Notes under the pieces: generated by a model
Databases searched by the model: none
Told to the model about the DNA's origin: nothing
The model's input: only the letters and a program-made list of their open reading frames with translations
Shown here: piece by piece, positions 44,957 through 52,676 of the stretch
How the letters are laid out: each line of letters begins with the position of its first letter
How positions within the stretch are numbered: position 1 is the stretch's first letter
Made by a program: the position numbers and the translations under genes
NCBI RefSeq assembly: GCF_964642095.1
Contig: NZ_OZ209244.1
Coordinates: forward strand, 2,356,001-2,420,000
Origin: Fretibacterium fastidiosum
GTDB taxonomy: Bacteria; Synergistota; Synergistia; Synergistales; Aminobacteriaceae
Length of the DNA stretch: 64,000 nucleotides
Reading direction: 5' to 3'

Positions 44957-45828
44957 TGAGCGCGGGAAGCGCAACCCTGCGTGCACACCTGACGTCCATC
45001 CGGAAGCGCCTCGCTGCCGCGGGCGCGGTCAACGCGGTGCAGGAGGCGCGATGGCTGCTCTGCGACGGCCTCCGCCTCACCTCGGCGGAGCTTCTGGCGC
45101 ACCTGGAGAGGGAGGTCGTCCTGCCGGAGGCGCTGGAGGCCGGGGTGCGTCGCCGTGAGGCCGGAGAGCCCCTGCAGTACGTCCTGGGGACGGCGGACTT
45201 CTGGGGGCGCGACTTCCGCGTGGGGCCCGGCGTCCTCGTCCCGAGGCGGGACACAGAGGTCCTCGTTCGGGCCGCCCTGGACCTCCTCCCGCAGGACGCG
45301 CCCTTCACGTTCCTGGACTGGGGCACGGGCAGCGCCTGCATCGCCGCGACGCTCCTCCTGGAGCGCCCCCTGGCCCGCGGCATCCTGGCGGAGCGATCGC
45401 CCGACGCCCTGCGGTGGGCGGCCGAGAACCTGGCCCGCTGGAACCTGAGCTCCAGGGCCCGCCTCCTCCCCACCGACGCTCCGGAGGACATCGCCGTCCG
45501 GGGCGAGTGCGACCTCCTGATCAGCAACCCCCCCTACATTCCGAGGGGCGCGATCCCCCGCCTCATGCGCGAGGTGCGGGACCATGAACCCCACCTGGCG
45601 CTGGACGGAGGCGTGGATGGGATGGACTGCTACCGGGCGCTCCTGGCGAGCGCCCCGGCGTGGCTCAAGCCGGGGGCTTTCGTCATCCTCGAGACGGGAG
45701 AGAGCGACCAGGCCCGCGCCATTCGGGACGCTGTGGAGCGCTCCCCCGACCGGGCTTTCTCGTTCCTTCAGAGGATCGCGGACGACTCCGCAATTCTTCG
45801 TTGCGTTGTTTTAAAATATCGGGGATAA
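44956..45828 (+). CDS. prmC: Release factor glutamine methyltransferase PrmC
   Basis: A 290-residue AdoMet enzyme that N5-methylates the GGQ glutamine of release factors. N-terminal helical recognition domain (about 1-90), Rossmann core with FLDWGTGSACIAATLL (FLDxGTGSG-like; the usual second Gly is Ala) and catalytic NPPYIPRGAIP. Coupled to prfA. The last 28 bases contain a promoter for the next gene. Confidence 0.94.
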   Translation: MSAGSATLRAHLTSIRKRLAAAGAVNAVQEARWLLCDGLRLTSAELLAHLEREVVLPEALEAGVRRREAGEPLQYVLGTADFWGRDFRVGPGVLVPRRDTEVLVRAALDLLPQDAPFTFLDWGTGSACIAATLLLERPLARGILAERSPDALRWAAENLARWNLSSRARLLPTDAPEDIAVRGECDLLISNPPYIPRGAIPRLMREVRDHEPHLALDGGVDGMDCYRALLASAPAWLKPGAFVILETGESDQARAIRDAVERSPDRAFSFLQRIADDSAILRCVVLKYRG

Positions 45829-45829
45829 T
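45801..45829 (+). promoter_or_regulatory. Sigma-70-type promoter for the thioredoxin reductase gene
   Basis: TTGCGT (45801-45806), 17-bp spacer, GATAAT (45824-45829). It overlaps the end of prmC and lies 107 bp before the reductase start. Confidence 0.55.
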
Positions 45830-45936
45830 ACCTAAAGAACGGCTCTGGCGCGCGTCGGAGGACCTGCAAGGGCTGCCCCGCCCGGCGGCCAGGCTGAGGC
45901 AAATCAATCATTAACCTTTAAGGAGTCGATGAAGTT

Positions 45937-47136
45937 ATGGAAAAGCGTGAGCTCGTTATCATTGGCGCAGGCCCTGCGGGCATGTCCGCGGCCATCTATG
46001 GACGTCGCGCCGGGCTGGACGTCCTCCTTCTGGAGAGGGGCAGGACGGGCGGGCAGATCAACATCACCGACGAGATCGAGAACTACCCCGGAGTGCCGCA
46101 CGCCACGGGACCCGAGGTCGGCGAGATGCTGCACCAGCACGCGCTGAAGTTCAACACGGATATCCGCACGGTGGACGACTCCAAGGTCGAGCTCCGCGGC
46201 GACAAGAAGATCGTCGTCACCAAGAAGGGCGACGAGACGAACGAGATCGAGGCCGAGGCCATCATCGTGGCGACGGGCGCGCACTTCCGCCGCCTGGGCT
46301 GCGAGGGCGAGGCCGAGCACATCGGCCAGGGCGTCAGCTTCTGCGCCGTCTGCGACGGCGCCTTCTTCGAGGACCTCGAGGTCGCGGTCGTGGGCGGCGG
46401 CAACACCGCCGTGGAGGAGGGCGCTTACCTCACGAAGTTCGCGTCCAAGGTCTACATCATCCACCGCCGCGACGAGTTCCGCGCCGACCGCGCGGCCATC
46501 GCCCAGGCGCTCTCCAACCCCAAGATCGTCCCCGTTTGGAACAGCGTCGTCGAGAAGATCGAGGGCGACGGCATGGTGGAAAACCTGGTCCTGAAGAACG
46601 TCAAGACCGGCGAGGTCTCCAACCTGGCCGTCTCCGGCGTCTTCATGTTCGTGGGACAGGCCCCCGATGACGACTGCGTGCGGGGGCTGGTGAAGGCCGA
46701 GAAGGGCGGCTGGATCATCACGAACGACCACATGGAGACTTCCGTGGAGGGGATCTTCGCCGCGGGCGACGTCCGCAGCAAGTACCTGCGTCAGGTCATC
46801 ACCGCCGCCGCCGACGGCTCCGTCGCCGCCATGGCGGCCTCCGCCTACATCAACGAGCAGGTGCACCTGCGCTCCACGCTCCTGGAGCCGGAGCACGTCA
46901 AGGCCTTCTTCTACTCCAGCATCGACGAGAAGCAGGCGAAGCTCTCCAACGCCGCAGAGGCCGAGGCCAAGGCCCGCGACGTCAAGATCCCAGTCATCGA
47001 CGGCTATCGCAACTCCCTCATGGCGGACAAGCTGGAGGTCACCGCCAAGATGCCCGCGGTGGTCGAGCTCAGCAAGGGCAAGGTCGTCAAGGTGACGACG
47101 GTCACCTCCGAGGCGGACCTGAAGAACGCCCTGTAG
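45937..47136 (+). CDS. trxB: Thioredoxin reductase with a C-terminal extension
   Basis: A 399-residue NAD(P)H-flavin disulfide reductase. FAD motif IIGAGPAGMSAAIYGRRAG, redox-active C136-A-V-C139, nucleotide motif VVGGGNTAVEEGAYLTKFA, and the C-terminal FAD strand GIFAAGDVRSKYLRQV end the normal enzyme at about residue 310. A further ~85 residues (HVKAFFYSSIDEKQAKL through TSEADLKNAL) resemble a thioredoxin-like alpha/beta unit with no CxxC. The role of the extension is unknown. It lies downstream of an apparent promoter, has its own terminator, and uses AAGGAG before ATG 45937. Confidence 0.92.
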   Translation: MEKRELVIIGAGPAGMSAAIYGRRAGLDVLLLERGRTGGQINITDEIENYPGVPHATGPEVGEMLHQHALKFNTDIRTVDDSKVELRGDKKIVVTKKGDETNEIEAEAIIVATGAHFRRLGCEGEAEHIGQGVSFCAVCDGAFFEDLEVAVVGGGNTAVEEGAYLTKFASKVYIIHRRDEFRADRAAIAQALSNPKIVPVWNSVVEKIEGDGMVENLVLKNVKTGEVSNLAVSGVFMFVGQAPDDDCVRGLVKAEKGGWIITNDHMETSVEGIFAAGDVRSKYLRQVITAAADGSVAAMAASAYINEQVHLRSTLLEPEHVKAFFYSSIDEKQAKLSNAAEAEAKARDVKIPVIDGYRNSLMADKLEVTAKMPAVVELSKGKVVKVTTVTSEADLKNAL

Positions 47137-47151
47137 CGCACGCCAAAGTCC

Positions 47152-47185
47152 TCCGCGGCCTCCTGCAGGGAGGCCGCGGATTTTA
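47152..47185 (+). terminator. Intrinsic terminator after trxB
   Basis: A perfect 12-bp stem TCCGCGGCCTCC / GGAGGCCGCGGA with a five-base loop, followed by TTTTA. Confidence 0.85.
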
Positions 47186-47248
47186 ATGCGTCCGGCGGAA
47201 GACGGCAGGTTGCCCGGTCCATCCCGTGCAGGGGACGGGGGCAAAGAG

Positions 47249-47276
47249 TAAAAATTCTCTCCCGAACGGCCGACAA
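47249..47276 (+). promoter_or_regulatory. Possible flagellar sigma-28 promoter for fliS
   Basis: TAAAAATT (47249-47256) and GCCGACAA (47269-47276), 12 bases apart, resemble the sigma-28 consensus TAAA-N15-GCCGATAA with one extra spacer base and one mismatch. It lies 25 bp before the fliS start. Confidence 0.45.
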
Positions 47277-47300
47277 TAATTACCAGGAGGGATATCGCCT

Positions 47301-47852
47301 ATGGAAAACAGGAACAACGCACATTTTGCCTATCAGGCAACGCAGATATCGACGGCGACGAAGGAACAGCTCCTGCTGATCACCTACGACATCGGCATCA
47401 AGGCCTGCCGCATGGCGGAGGCGGCTCTGACGGGCGAGGAGTCCGAAAAGGACCTGAGCGCGGCCAACCGCGAGATCATTCGGGCCCAGGAGGTCATCCG
47501 TGAGCTCATGGTGACGCTGAACACGGAGCGGGGCGGCGAGATGGCCCAGGGACTGATGCGCCTCTACGATTACATGTACCAGCTCCTGGTGGACGCCAAC
47601 GTCAAGAAGGAGCCGGAGAACCTGCGCACCGTGCGCACGATGCTGGAGGAGCTGAAGACCGCCTGGGAGGGCGCGCTGGTCAAGCTGCTGCAGGAGTATC
47701 AGGCCGCCCACCCGGAGGATGAGGACCTGAAGAACGCCCTGGCGGAGCTTCAGGGCACGGGGGCGTCGGGCGCGGAGACGCCGGCCCGACCCGGAACCGC
47801 CCCCACCACGCTCCCGCCACGAAAGGCGGGTGGGGTCAACCTTGCCGGCTAA
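47301..47852 (+). CDS. fliS: Flagellin export chaperone FliS
   Basis: A 183-residue four-helix-bundle chaperone that keeps flagellin unfolded for export. AYQATQISTATKEQLLLITYDIG is the FliS N-terminus, followed by the helix with LMRLYDYMYQLLVDANVKK. A Pro/Ala-rich tail of about 45 residues is longer than usual. CAGGAGGGATAT precedes ATG 47301. The flagellin gene is not in the window. Confidence 0.9.
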   Translation: MENRNNAHFAYQATQISTATKEQLLLITYDIGIKACRMAEAALTGEESEKDLSAANREIIRAQEVIRELMVTLNTERGGEMAQGLMRLYDYMYQLLVDANVKKEPENLRTVRTMLEELKTAWEGALVKLLQEYQAAHPEDEDLKNALAELQGTGASGAETPARPGTAPTTLPPRKAGGVNLAG

Positions 47853-48303
47853 CCTCGTCCGCGACGCAAAGGGCCTGCTTGCACAGGAGATTCAGCTGTA
47901 CAGGACCCTGAGGGCGATGGTTTCCCGTGAACAGGAGGCCATCGTCCTCAACGAGGACATGGAGGAACTGCTGCAGATCCTTCAGGAAAAGGACGACGTT
48001 ATCGCCCGCCTCCAGCTTCTGGCGGACTCCTGGGGCGACCTCCTGGGCTCCGCCGGGATCGACGGGCCGGCCGGCACGGAGGGCTTCTGGGAGCGCTTTC
48101 GGGCCCTCTTCCCCGACGACCGCGAGGTGTCCGCGATGCTGGACGAGGCCCGCGACGCGGCGGAGGACCTCATGAAGGCCGGGGACGAGTCCAAGCGCCT
48201 GCTGGAGCGGTACTCCGCCGGGCTGCGGGAGCAGCTGACCTCCATGGCGAAGGGGCGCTCAGCGGCGACGAGCTACGAACGGATGGGAGGGGCGTTCCTT
48301 TGA
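47830..48303 (+). CDS. FlgN-like flagellar chaperone
   Basis: A protein of up to 157 residues, predicted all-helical, with QEIQLYRTLRAMVSREQEAI and LQILQEKDDVIARLQLLADS typical of the FlgN family that chaperones hook-associated proteins FlgK/FlgL. Its start overlaps the fliS end: GTG 47830 has almost no gap after AAAGGCGG, and TTG 47842 is an alternative. Position after fliS supports a flagellar role; FliT is a less likely alternative. Confidence 0.72.
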   Translation: MGSTLPANLVRDAKGLLAQEIQLYRTLRAMVSREQEAIVLNEDMEELLQILQEKDDVIARLQLLADSWGDLLGSAGIDGPAGTEGFWERFRALFPDDREVSAMLDEARDAAEDLMKAGDESKRLLERYSAGLREQLTSMAKGRSAATSYERMGGAFL

Positions 48304-49451
48304 CGCGCTCAAGGGCCTTGAAGCGCGGCCTCTGCCGCCTCCTCCTGCTCGTCCTCGCCCTGGAAGCCCTCGTGCCCGCTCCGGCCCCCGCCGCCGCGAA
48401 GCCCAGGAGCAAAAGCGGCGCTGCGGCCCCACAGACGGTCGCGTCCGGGGACATCTTCGACGACCCCGACCTGGAGAAGGAGCGGGCCATCGGGCGAAGG
48501 GCGCTGGAACAGATCGAGCGGCAGTGGCCCCTGGAATCCAACCCCGCCGCCATCGCCCGCCTCACCATGATCCTCAACCGACTGGAACCCCACATGCAGC
48601 GCCGCATCCCCTACGAGATCCGCCTGGTGAAGACGGAGGCGCTCAACGCCTTCTGCCTGCCCGGCGGCTTCATCTTCTTCACTTCGGGTCTCCTGGACCT
48701 CCTGAAGACGGACTCCGAGATCGCGGCGGTGATGGCCCACGAGATGAGTCACGCGGACCGCAAGCACAGCCTGCGCATGGCGGCTGAGGCCAACAAGGTC
48801 TCGATCGCCGCGCTGGCCGTGATGCTCCTGAGCGGCGGGGCCGGGGCGCCCATCCTCCTGGCTCAGGTCGCGCAGCTCGCCATCACGAACGCCTACTCCA
48901 TAGAGCTGGAGACGGAGGCGGACCGTCTGGGGCTGGAAGCCCTCATCGCCTCGGACTACTACTCCCCCACGGGGATGGTGACCCTGATCGAGAAGTTCAT
49001 GGACCAGGACCTGCGACAGCCCATCCGTGACTACGGCATCTACATGGACCACCCCACCTCCAGGCGGCGTCTCGAGGCCGTCCTGAAGACGCTTCGTGAG
49101 CGCGGGATTCCCGTGCGCCGAAAGTACCCCCTGGGGCTCCTCAGGACCGGCTTCCAGGAGACGAAAGACCGGATCGACCTCACCGTTGACGGCCTGCCCG
49201 TGTGGGGCGGCAAAAAGACGCTGGCGGCGCGCGAGGCCCTGACGAAAGCCCGGGAGGCCCTCGACGCCGACCTCCAGCTGGAGCTTGCCCCCTACGACCT
49301 CCACCTCGTCGGGGACGCCCTGTACGTCGGGAACCACCTGCTGGCCAGGCCGACGGAGGGGATGGACGGCCTGGACGGCTTCCGCGAGAAACTGCTGGTC
49401 GCCCTGAACGCGGCCCGCCGAAAGTCCCCGTCGGCAAAGTATTTTCAGTGA
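48300..49451 (+). CDS. Exported M48-family metalloprotease
   Basis: A 383-residue zinc protease with a signal peptide (RLLLLVLALEALVPAPAPAAA, residues 12-32). Zinc site H147-E-M-S-H151 and third ligand Glu in ETEAD (about E204). The family includes BepA/LoiP-type periplasmic proteases involved in outer-membrane protein quality control, which is consistent with a diderm host. TTG start overlapping the preceding stop, behind GGGAGGGG. A hairpin terminator (about 49469-49497) follows. Confidence 0.9.
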   Translation: MTRSRALKRGLCRLLLLVLALEALVPAPAPAAAKPRSKSGAAAPQTVASGDIFDDPDLEKERAIGRRALEQIERQWPLESNPAAIARLTMILNRLEPHMQRRIPYEIRLVKTEALNAFCLPGGFIFFTSGLLDLLKTDSEIAAVMAHEMSHADRKHSLRMAAEANKVSIAALAVMLLSGGAGAPILLAQVAQLAITNAYSIELETEADRLGLEALIASDYYSPTGMVTLIEKFMDQDLRQPIRDYGIYMDHPTSRRRLEAVLKTLRERGIPVRRKYPLGLLRTGFQETKDRIDLTVDGLPVWGGKKTLAAREALTKAREALDADLQLELAPYDLHLVGDALYVGNHLLARPTEGMDGLDGFREKLLVALNAARRKSPSAKYFQ

Positions 49452-49468
49452 ACGTCCTGTCATCGAAA

Positions 49469-49497
49469 GGAGCGCCCGTTCCGGGGCTCCTTTTTGA
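49469..49497 (+). terminator. Intrinsic terminator after the M48 protease gene
   Basis: AAAGGAGC and GCTCCTTT form an eight-base stem around a GC-rich loop, ending in TTTTT. Confidence 0.7.
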
Positions 49498-49549
49498 CGG
49501 CCCGCGCTCCGGCACGAAACGGTTCTTCTCGAAGTTTCAATAAATTGAT

Positions 49550-49579
49550 TTGCATTTTCGCCGCCGTTTACGGTATACT
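49550..49579 (+). promoter_or_regulatory. Sigma-70-type promoter for the YerC-like gene
   Basis: TTGCAT (49550-49555), 18-bp spacer, TATACT (49574-49579), 55 bp before the start codon. Confidence 0.55.
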
Positions 49580-49633
49580 TCTCTAAAATGGTCGTGTGCC
49601 GTAGCGCATTATCGTGGAAGGAGATGCTGCTGC

Positions 49634-49921
49634 ATGTCGGGTAACTGGAAGGATACGCTTACGGATCAGCTTTGCGATGCGTTTCTGACGCTCAAGACGC
49701 AGGAGGAGGTTTACGATTTCCTGGAGGACGTGGCCACGATCAGCGAGCTCAAGGCGCTCTCTCAAAGGCTCGAGGTGGCTCGTCTGCTTAAGGAATCCAA
49801 GACCTATCCCCAGATTGCCCAACAGACGGGGGCGAGCACCGCGACGATCAGCCGGGTGAAGAAGTGTCTTGACTACGGCACGGGAGGCTATAACGTCGTC
49901 CTGGAGCGGATGCAGAAGTAG
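49634..49921 (+). CDS. YerC/TrpR-superfamily DNA-binding regulator
   Basis: A 95-residue helical protein. ISELKALSQRLEVARLLKES and the helix-turn-helix TYPQIAQQTGASTATISRVKKCL match the YerC/YecD (TrpR-like) family, ending LDYGTGGYN. Firmicute relatives are putative repressors with unclear ligands. ATG 49634 follows AAGGAG by ten bases. It is monocistronic between a promoter and a strong terminator, so its targets are not shown by context. Confidence 0.85.
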   Translation: MSGNWKDTLTDQLCDAFLTLKTQEEVYDFLEDVATISELKALSQRLEVARLLKESKTYPQIAQQTGASTATISRVKKCLDYGTGGYNVVLERMQK

Positions 49922-49934
49922 CCGCACCGGGGAC

Positions 49935-49985
49935 GGACGACGGAAGGGGGCTTCGCGCAACGCGCGAAGCCCCCTTCCGTCGTCC
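49935..49985. terminator. Long bidirectional terminator
   Basis: A perfect stem of 23 bp: the arm from 49935 to 49957 (GGACGACGGAAGGGGGCTTC...) pairs with 49963-49985. It separates the convergent YerC-like gene and the ABC ATPase gene. Confidence 0.8.
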
Positions 49986-49987
49986 CC

Positions 49988-50590
49988 TCACCCCGTCCCT
50001 TCGGCTGCGCCGGAGGGCTCCAGCCGGAGGAGGCGTCCCCCAAGCGCCGCTTCCGCGTCCACGCCGTGCACGACGGCGATCAGCGTGCGCCCCGCACGGG
50101 CGGCCCGGATAAAGGCGGCCGCGCGGTGGAGGTTCACCCAATCCAGACCGCTGAAGGGCTCGTCCAGCAGCACCAGTTCCCCCGGCGCCATGAGCGCCCG
50201 CACCAGGGCCGCGCGCCGCGCCATCCCTCCCGAGAGCTCCCTCGCGGGGACGTCGGCGCTCTCCCTCAGCCCCACCGCATCCAGTGCACGCAGGACGTCC
50301 TCCCGCGGAGGCGGACGCCGGCAGCCCAGGGCCACGTTCCGCGCGGCGGACAGGTCCGGCAGCAGGCGGTCCTCCTGAAAGAGGGCCGACCGGGCGTCGG
50401 GCAACCCCGATATTTCCCCCGAATCCGGCCGCTCCAGCCCCAGCATCATGCGAAGGAGCGTCGTCTTGCCCACCCCGTTCTCCCCCGCCAGCACGGTGAT
50501 CTCCCCCGCTCGGAACGTCAGGTTCAGGCGCCTGAACAGCACCCTTCCGCCAAAGGACTTCGAGAGCCCTCTCACCTCCACGTCCCTCAT
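49988..50590 (-). CDS. ABC transporter ATP-binding protein
   Basis: A compact 200-residue nucleotide-binding subunit. Walker A GENGVGKTTLL, Q-loop FQED, signature LSGGMARR and Walker B LVLLDEPFSGLD are intact. The start overlaps the permease stop (ATGA). With the permease and the solute-binding protein it makes a complete importer of the nitrate/sulfonate/taurine type; the signature LSGGM is slightly unusual. Confidence 0.9.
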   Translation of the reverse strand: MRDVEVRGLSKSFGGRVLFRRLNLTFRAGEITVLAGENGVGKTTLLRMMLGLERPDSGEISGLPDARSALFQEDRLLPDLSAARNVALGCRRPPPREDVLRALDAVGLRESADVPARELSGGMARRAALVRALMAPGELVLLDEPFSGLDWVNLHRAAAFIRAARAGRTLIAVVHGVDAEAALGGRLLRLEPSGAAEGTG

Positions 50591-51345
50591 CGGCCGCCCA
50601 TCCGCAGCAGCCGGTAGAAGAGGGACAGCGCCAGCAGGGACAGCCGCTCCGCGGCCGCCCCCAGTAGCATGACGACGGCGGCCCAGGCGAAGAGCTCGTC
50701 CGTCGCCAAAAAGACCTTTGCCCTGTAAAGCGCCTCGCCGATGCTGCCGGGAGGGACGCCGATGACCTCCGCCGCGATGCCGGCCTTCCAGGCCATCCCC
50801 GCGGAGAGGCGGAGCGCGCCCTCCAGGTGGGGCCGGGCCGCGGGCAGGAAGAGCCAGCGCCATTGCCTGAGCCCGCTCCAGCGAAAGACCCTGGCCATCT
50901 CGATGAGCTTCGCGTCGGCGGCCCGGACGCCCGTCAAAAGCGCCGTGCAGAGGATGGGGAACGCCACGACGACCACGACGGCCAGCGCGATGCCGCCGCT
51001 CGAGAACAGGATGAGGAGCAGGATGGCGACGGCCGCGATGGGCACACTCTTCATGAAGGCGAGGAAGGGGGCCACGAGGAACTCGGCCGTCCCGGAGTAG
51101 AAGCAGAGCGCCGCGGCGGGCGACGCCGCAAGCAGCGCCAGTAGGAGGCCGCCCAGGACGTGCGCCGCCGAGGAGGCGAGGGCACTCCAAAAGGCCCCGG
51201 TGCGCGCGAGGCGCAGGAGGGCGCGCAGCGCGTCCGACGGCGCGGCGACGGCGATCCCCTCCGAGAAGCGGAGGGCCAGCGCGTGCCAGACCGCGAGGAA
51301 GAACAGGAGGGAGGCAACCCGGCGGAGGGACCGCCTATCGGGCAT
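50587..51345 (-). CDS. ABC transporter permease (SsuC/TauC type)
   Basis: A 252-residue permease with about six membrane helices. The coupling loop around EMARVFRWSGLRQWRWLFLP corresponds to the EAA motif. It overlaps the solute-binding gene end by 11 bp and the ATPase start. Single permease, so the transporter would be a homodimer. Confidence 0.88.
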   Translation of the reverse strand: MPDRRSLRRVASLLFFLAVWHALALRFSEGIAVAAPSDALRALLRLARTGAFWSALASSAAHVLGGLLLALLAASPAAALCFYSGTAEFLVAPFLAFMKSVPIAAVAILLLILFSSGGIALAVVVVVAFPILCTALLTGVRAADAKLIEMARVFRWSGLRQWRWLFLPAARPHLEGALRLSAGMAWKAGIAAEVIGVPPGSIGEALYRAKVFLATDELFAWAAVVMLLGAAAERLSLLALSLFYRLLRMGGR

Positions 51346-52369
51346 AGTAGAAGGTTTCGTCCGGCAGAACGCCGCCCACGGACCTCGGGTCGGCGTCGAA
51401 CAGCACCTTGAGGTATCCGCTTAGCGCCCTCCGCATCTCCGCTCCCGCAAGAGCCGTGATGCCGCAGCGGGGAATGGCCCGCTCCGCGATCCCCGCGTCC
51501 TCCAGGACCTCGTGCTTCACGATGAAGCGCGCGGCCTCCGCCGGGTGCGCGTTGACCCACTCCGCGGACGATCGAGCCTCGCGCAGGAAGGCCGCAACCT
51601 CCGCGCCGTGGGAGTCCACGTAGTCCCGCCCCGCCGCGTTGACGGCCATCACCAGCTCGGAGCCCAGGTCAAGCCGCCGCCACTCCTCCGTCAGGTCCAG
51701 CGCTTCCCGCAAGCCCTTCACCTTCATCGCAGCGGCCTCGACGAAGGGATGCGGCAGCAGGGCCGCGTCCCCCTTCCCTGCGGCGAGGCCTGCGACGACG
51801 GCAGCGTGTTCGCTGAGCCACTCGACCTTGCAGTCCGTCCCCGGCTCCAGGCCGTTCGACCTCAAGAGGAAGTTCAGCACGTACTCCGGGGAGGCCCCCC
51901 GGCCCGACGCCAGGATGGTCCTGCCCCTCAGGTCCCCCATGCCGTGGATCGCGTCCCCCTTCTCGACGACGGCCAGCACCCCCAGCGTGCTGGCGGAGAG
52001 GACCCGCACGCCGCCCTGCGTCCTGTTCCACAGGATCGCCGCCATGTTGGAGGGCATGGCCACGACGTCCGCAGCCCCCTGAACGAAGCGGGCCATCAGG
52101 TCCTCCGGCGAGACGGCGAGCTGAAACTCGTACCGGTTCTCCGTCCGTCCCGCCTCCGCTTCCTCCATGAGCCTGGCGAGCCCCATGCCCGTCGGCCCCT
52201 TGAGGCAGAGGACCCGAACAGGCCTCTCCCCTCCCGCCTCCGCCCCGTGCGCGGGCGCCGCGAGGAGCGGGGCAAGCACCGCGGCAGCGACGAACAGACC
52301 GGCGAAGGCGCGAGCCCACGCAAAAAATCCCATTGCCACCCTGCGTTTCATCGAAACCTTCCGCTTCAT
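51335..52369 (-). CDS. ABC transporter solute-binding protein
   Basis: A 344-residue protein with a signal peptide (ARAFAGLFVAAAVLAPLLAAPAHG) and a periplasmic-binding fold of the NMT1/SsuA-like class (VRVLCLKGPTGMGLARL, VVAMPSNMAAILWNR, GRTILASGRGASPEYVLNFL). The ligand is not evident. ATG 52369 follows GGAGGAAG. No biosynthetic or catabolic gene adjoins, so the substrate cannot be read from context; thiamine precursors, sulfonates and small oxyanions are all possible for the class. Confidence 0.85.
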   Translation of the reverse strand: MKRKVSMKRRVAMGFFAWARAFAGLFVAAAVLAPLLAAPAHGAEAGGERPVRVLCLKGPTGMGLARLMEEAEAGRTENRYEFQLAVSPEDLMARFVQGAADVVAMPSNMAAILWNRTQGGVRVLSASTLGVLAVVEKGDAIHGMGDLRGRTILASGRGASPEYVLNFLLRSNGLEPGTDCKVEWLSEHAAVVAGLAAGKGDAALLPHPFVEAAAMKVKGLREALDLTEEWRRLDLGSELVMAVNAAGRDYVDSHGAEVAAFLREARSSAEWVNAHPAEAARFIVKHEVLEDAGIAERAIPRCGITALAGAEMRRALSGYLKVLFDADPRSVGGVLPDETFYYAR

Positions 52370-52676
52370 TAAAACTTCCTCCGTTTCTCCTCAGAATTTT
52401 TTCCTGCGGTTTTTGCTATAATAATCCTACAGCACCTTTTAAATCATTTTTTAAGGAAACAGGGTTAATCGGTTTTAATCTGCATTTAACCCGCCTCCTG
52501 AGCGACCTCCCCGAAGGGCGCGTCGTCCGTGCACCGGGGACGCGTCCCAAGTCGTCGCGTCAACGCCGACTAATCCTGTCCTTCCTTAAAAATCATTATA
52601 CCGATTCAACAGGAATTTCGCGACGCGCTGAAGGCAGGAATCCGTTCCACAATTCTGCAACGCCAAAGGTAAGGGA
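52370..52676. other. Divergent intergenic region with an inverted-repeat element
   Basis: 307 bp between the ABC importer and the hydrogenase operon. A TATAAT at about 52417 points right without a good -35. Most of the rest is the repeat at 52445-52597. GGGTTAA and TTAACCC lie 17 bp apart inside its left end. Confidence 0.5.
52445..52597. repeat. MITE-like element upstream of the hydrogenase operon
   Basis: The left end (52445-52472: TTTTTTAAGGAAACAGGGTTAA then TCGG) and the reverse complement of the right end (52566-52597: TTTTTAAGGAAGGACAGG, ATTAGTCGG) agree over about 26 bases with one two-base gap. The start TTAAGGAA and the TTAATC motif resemble the ends of the other family in this window. 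There is no ORF inside. Confidence 0.65.
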
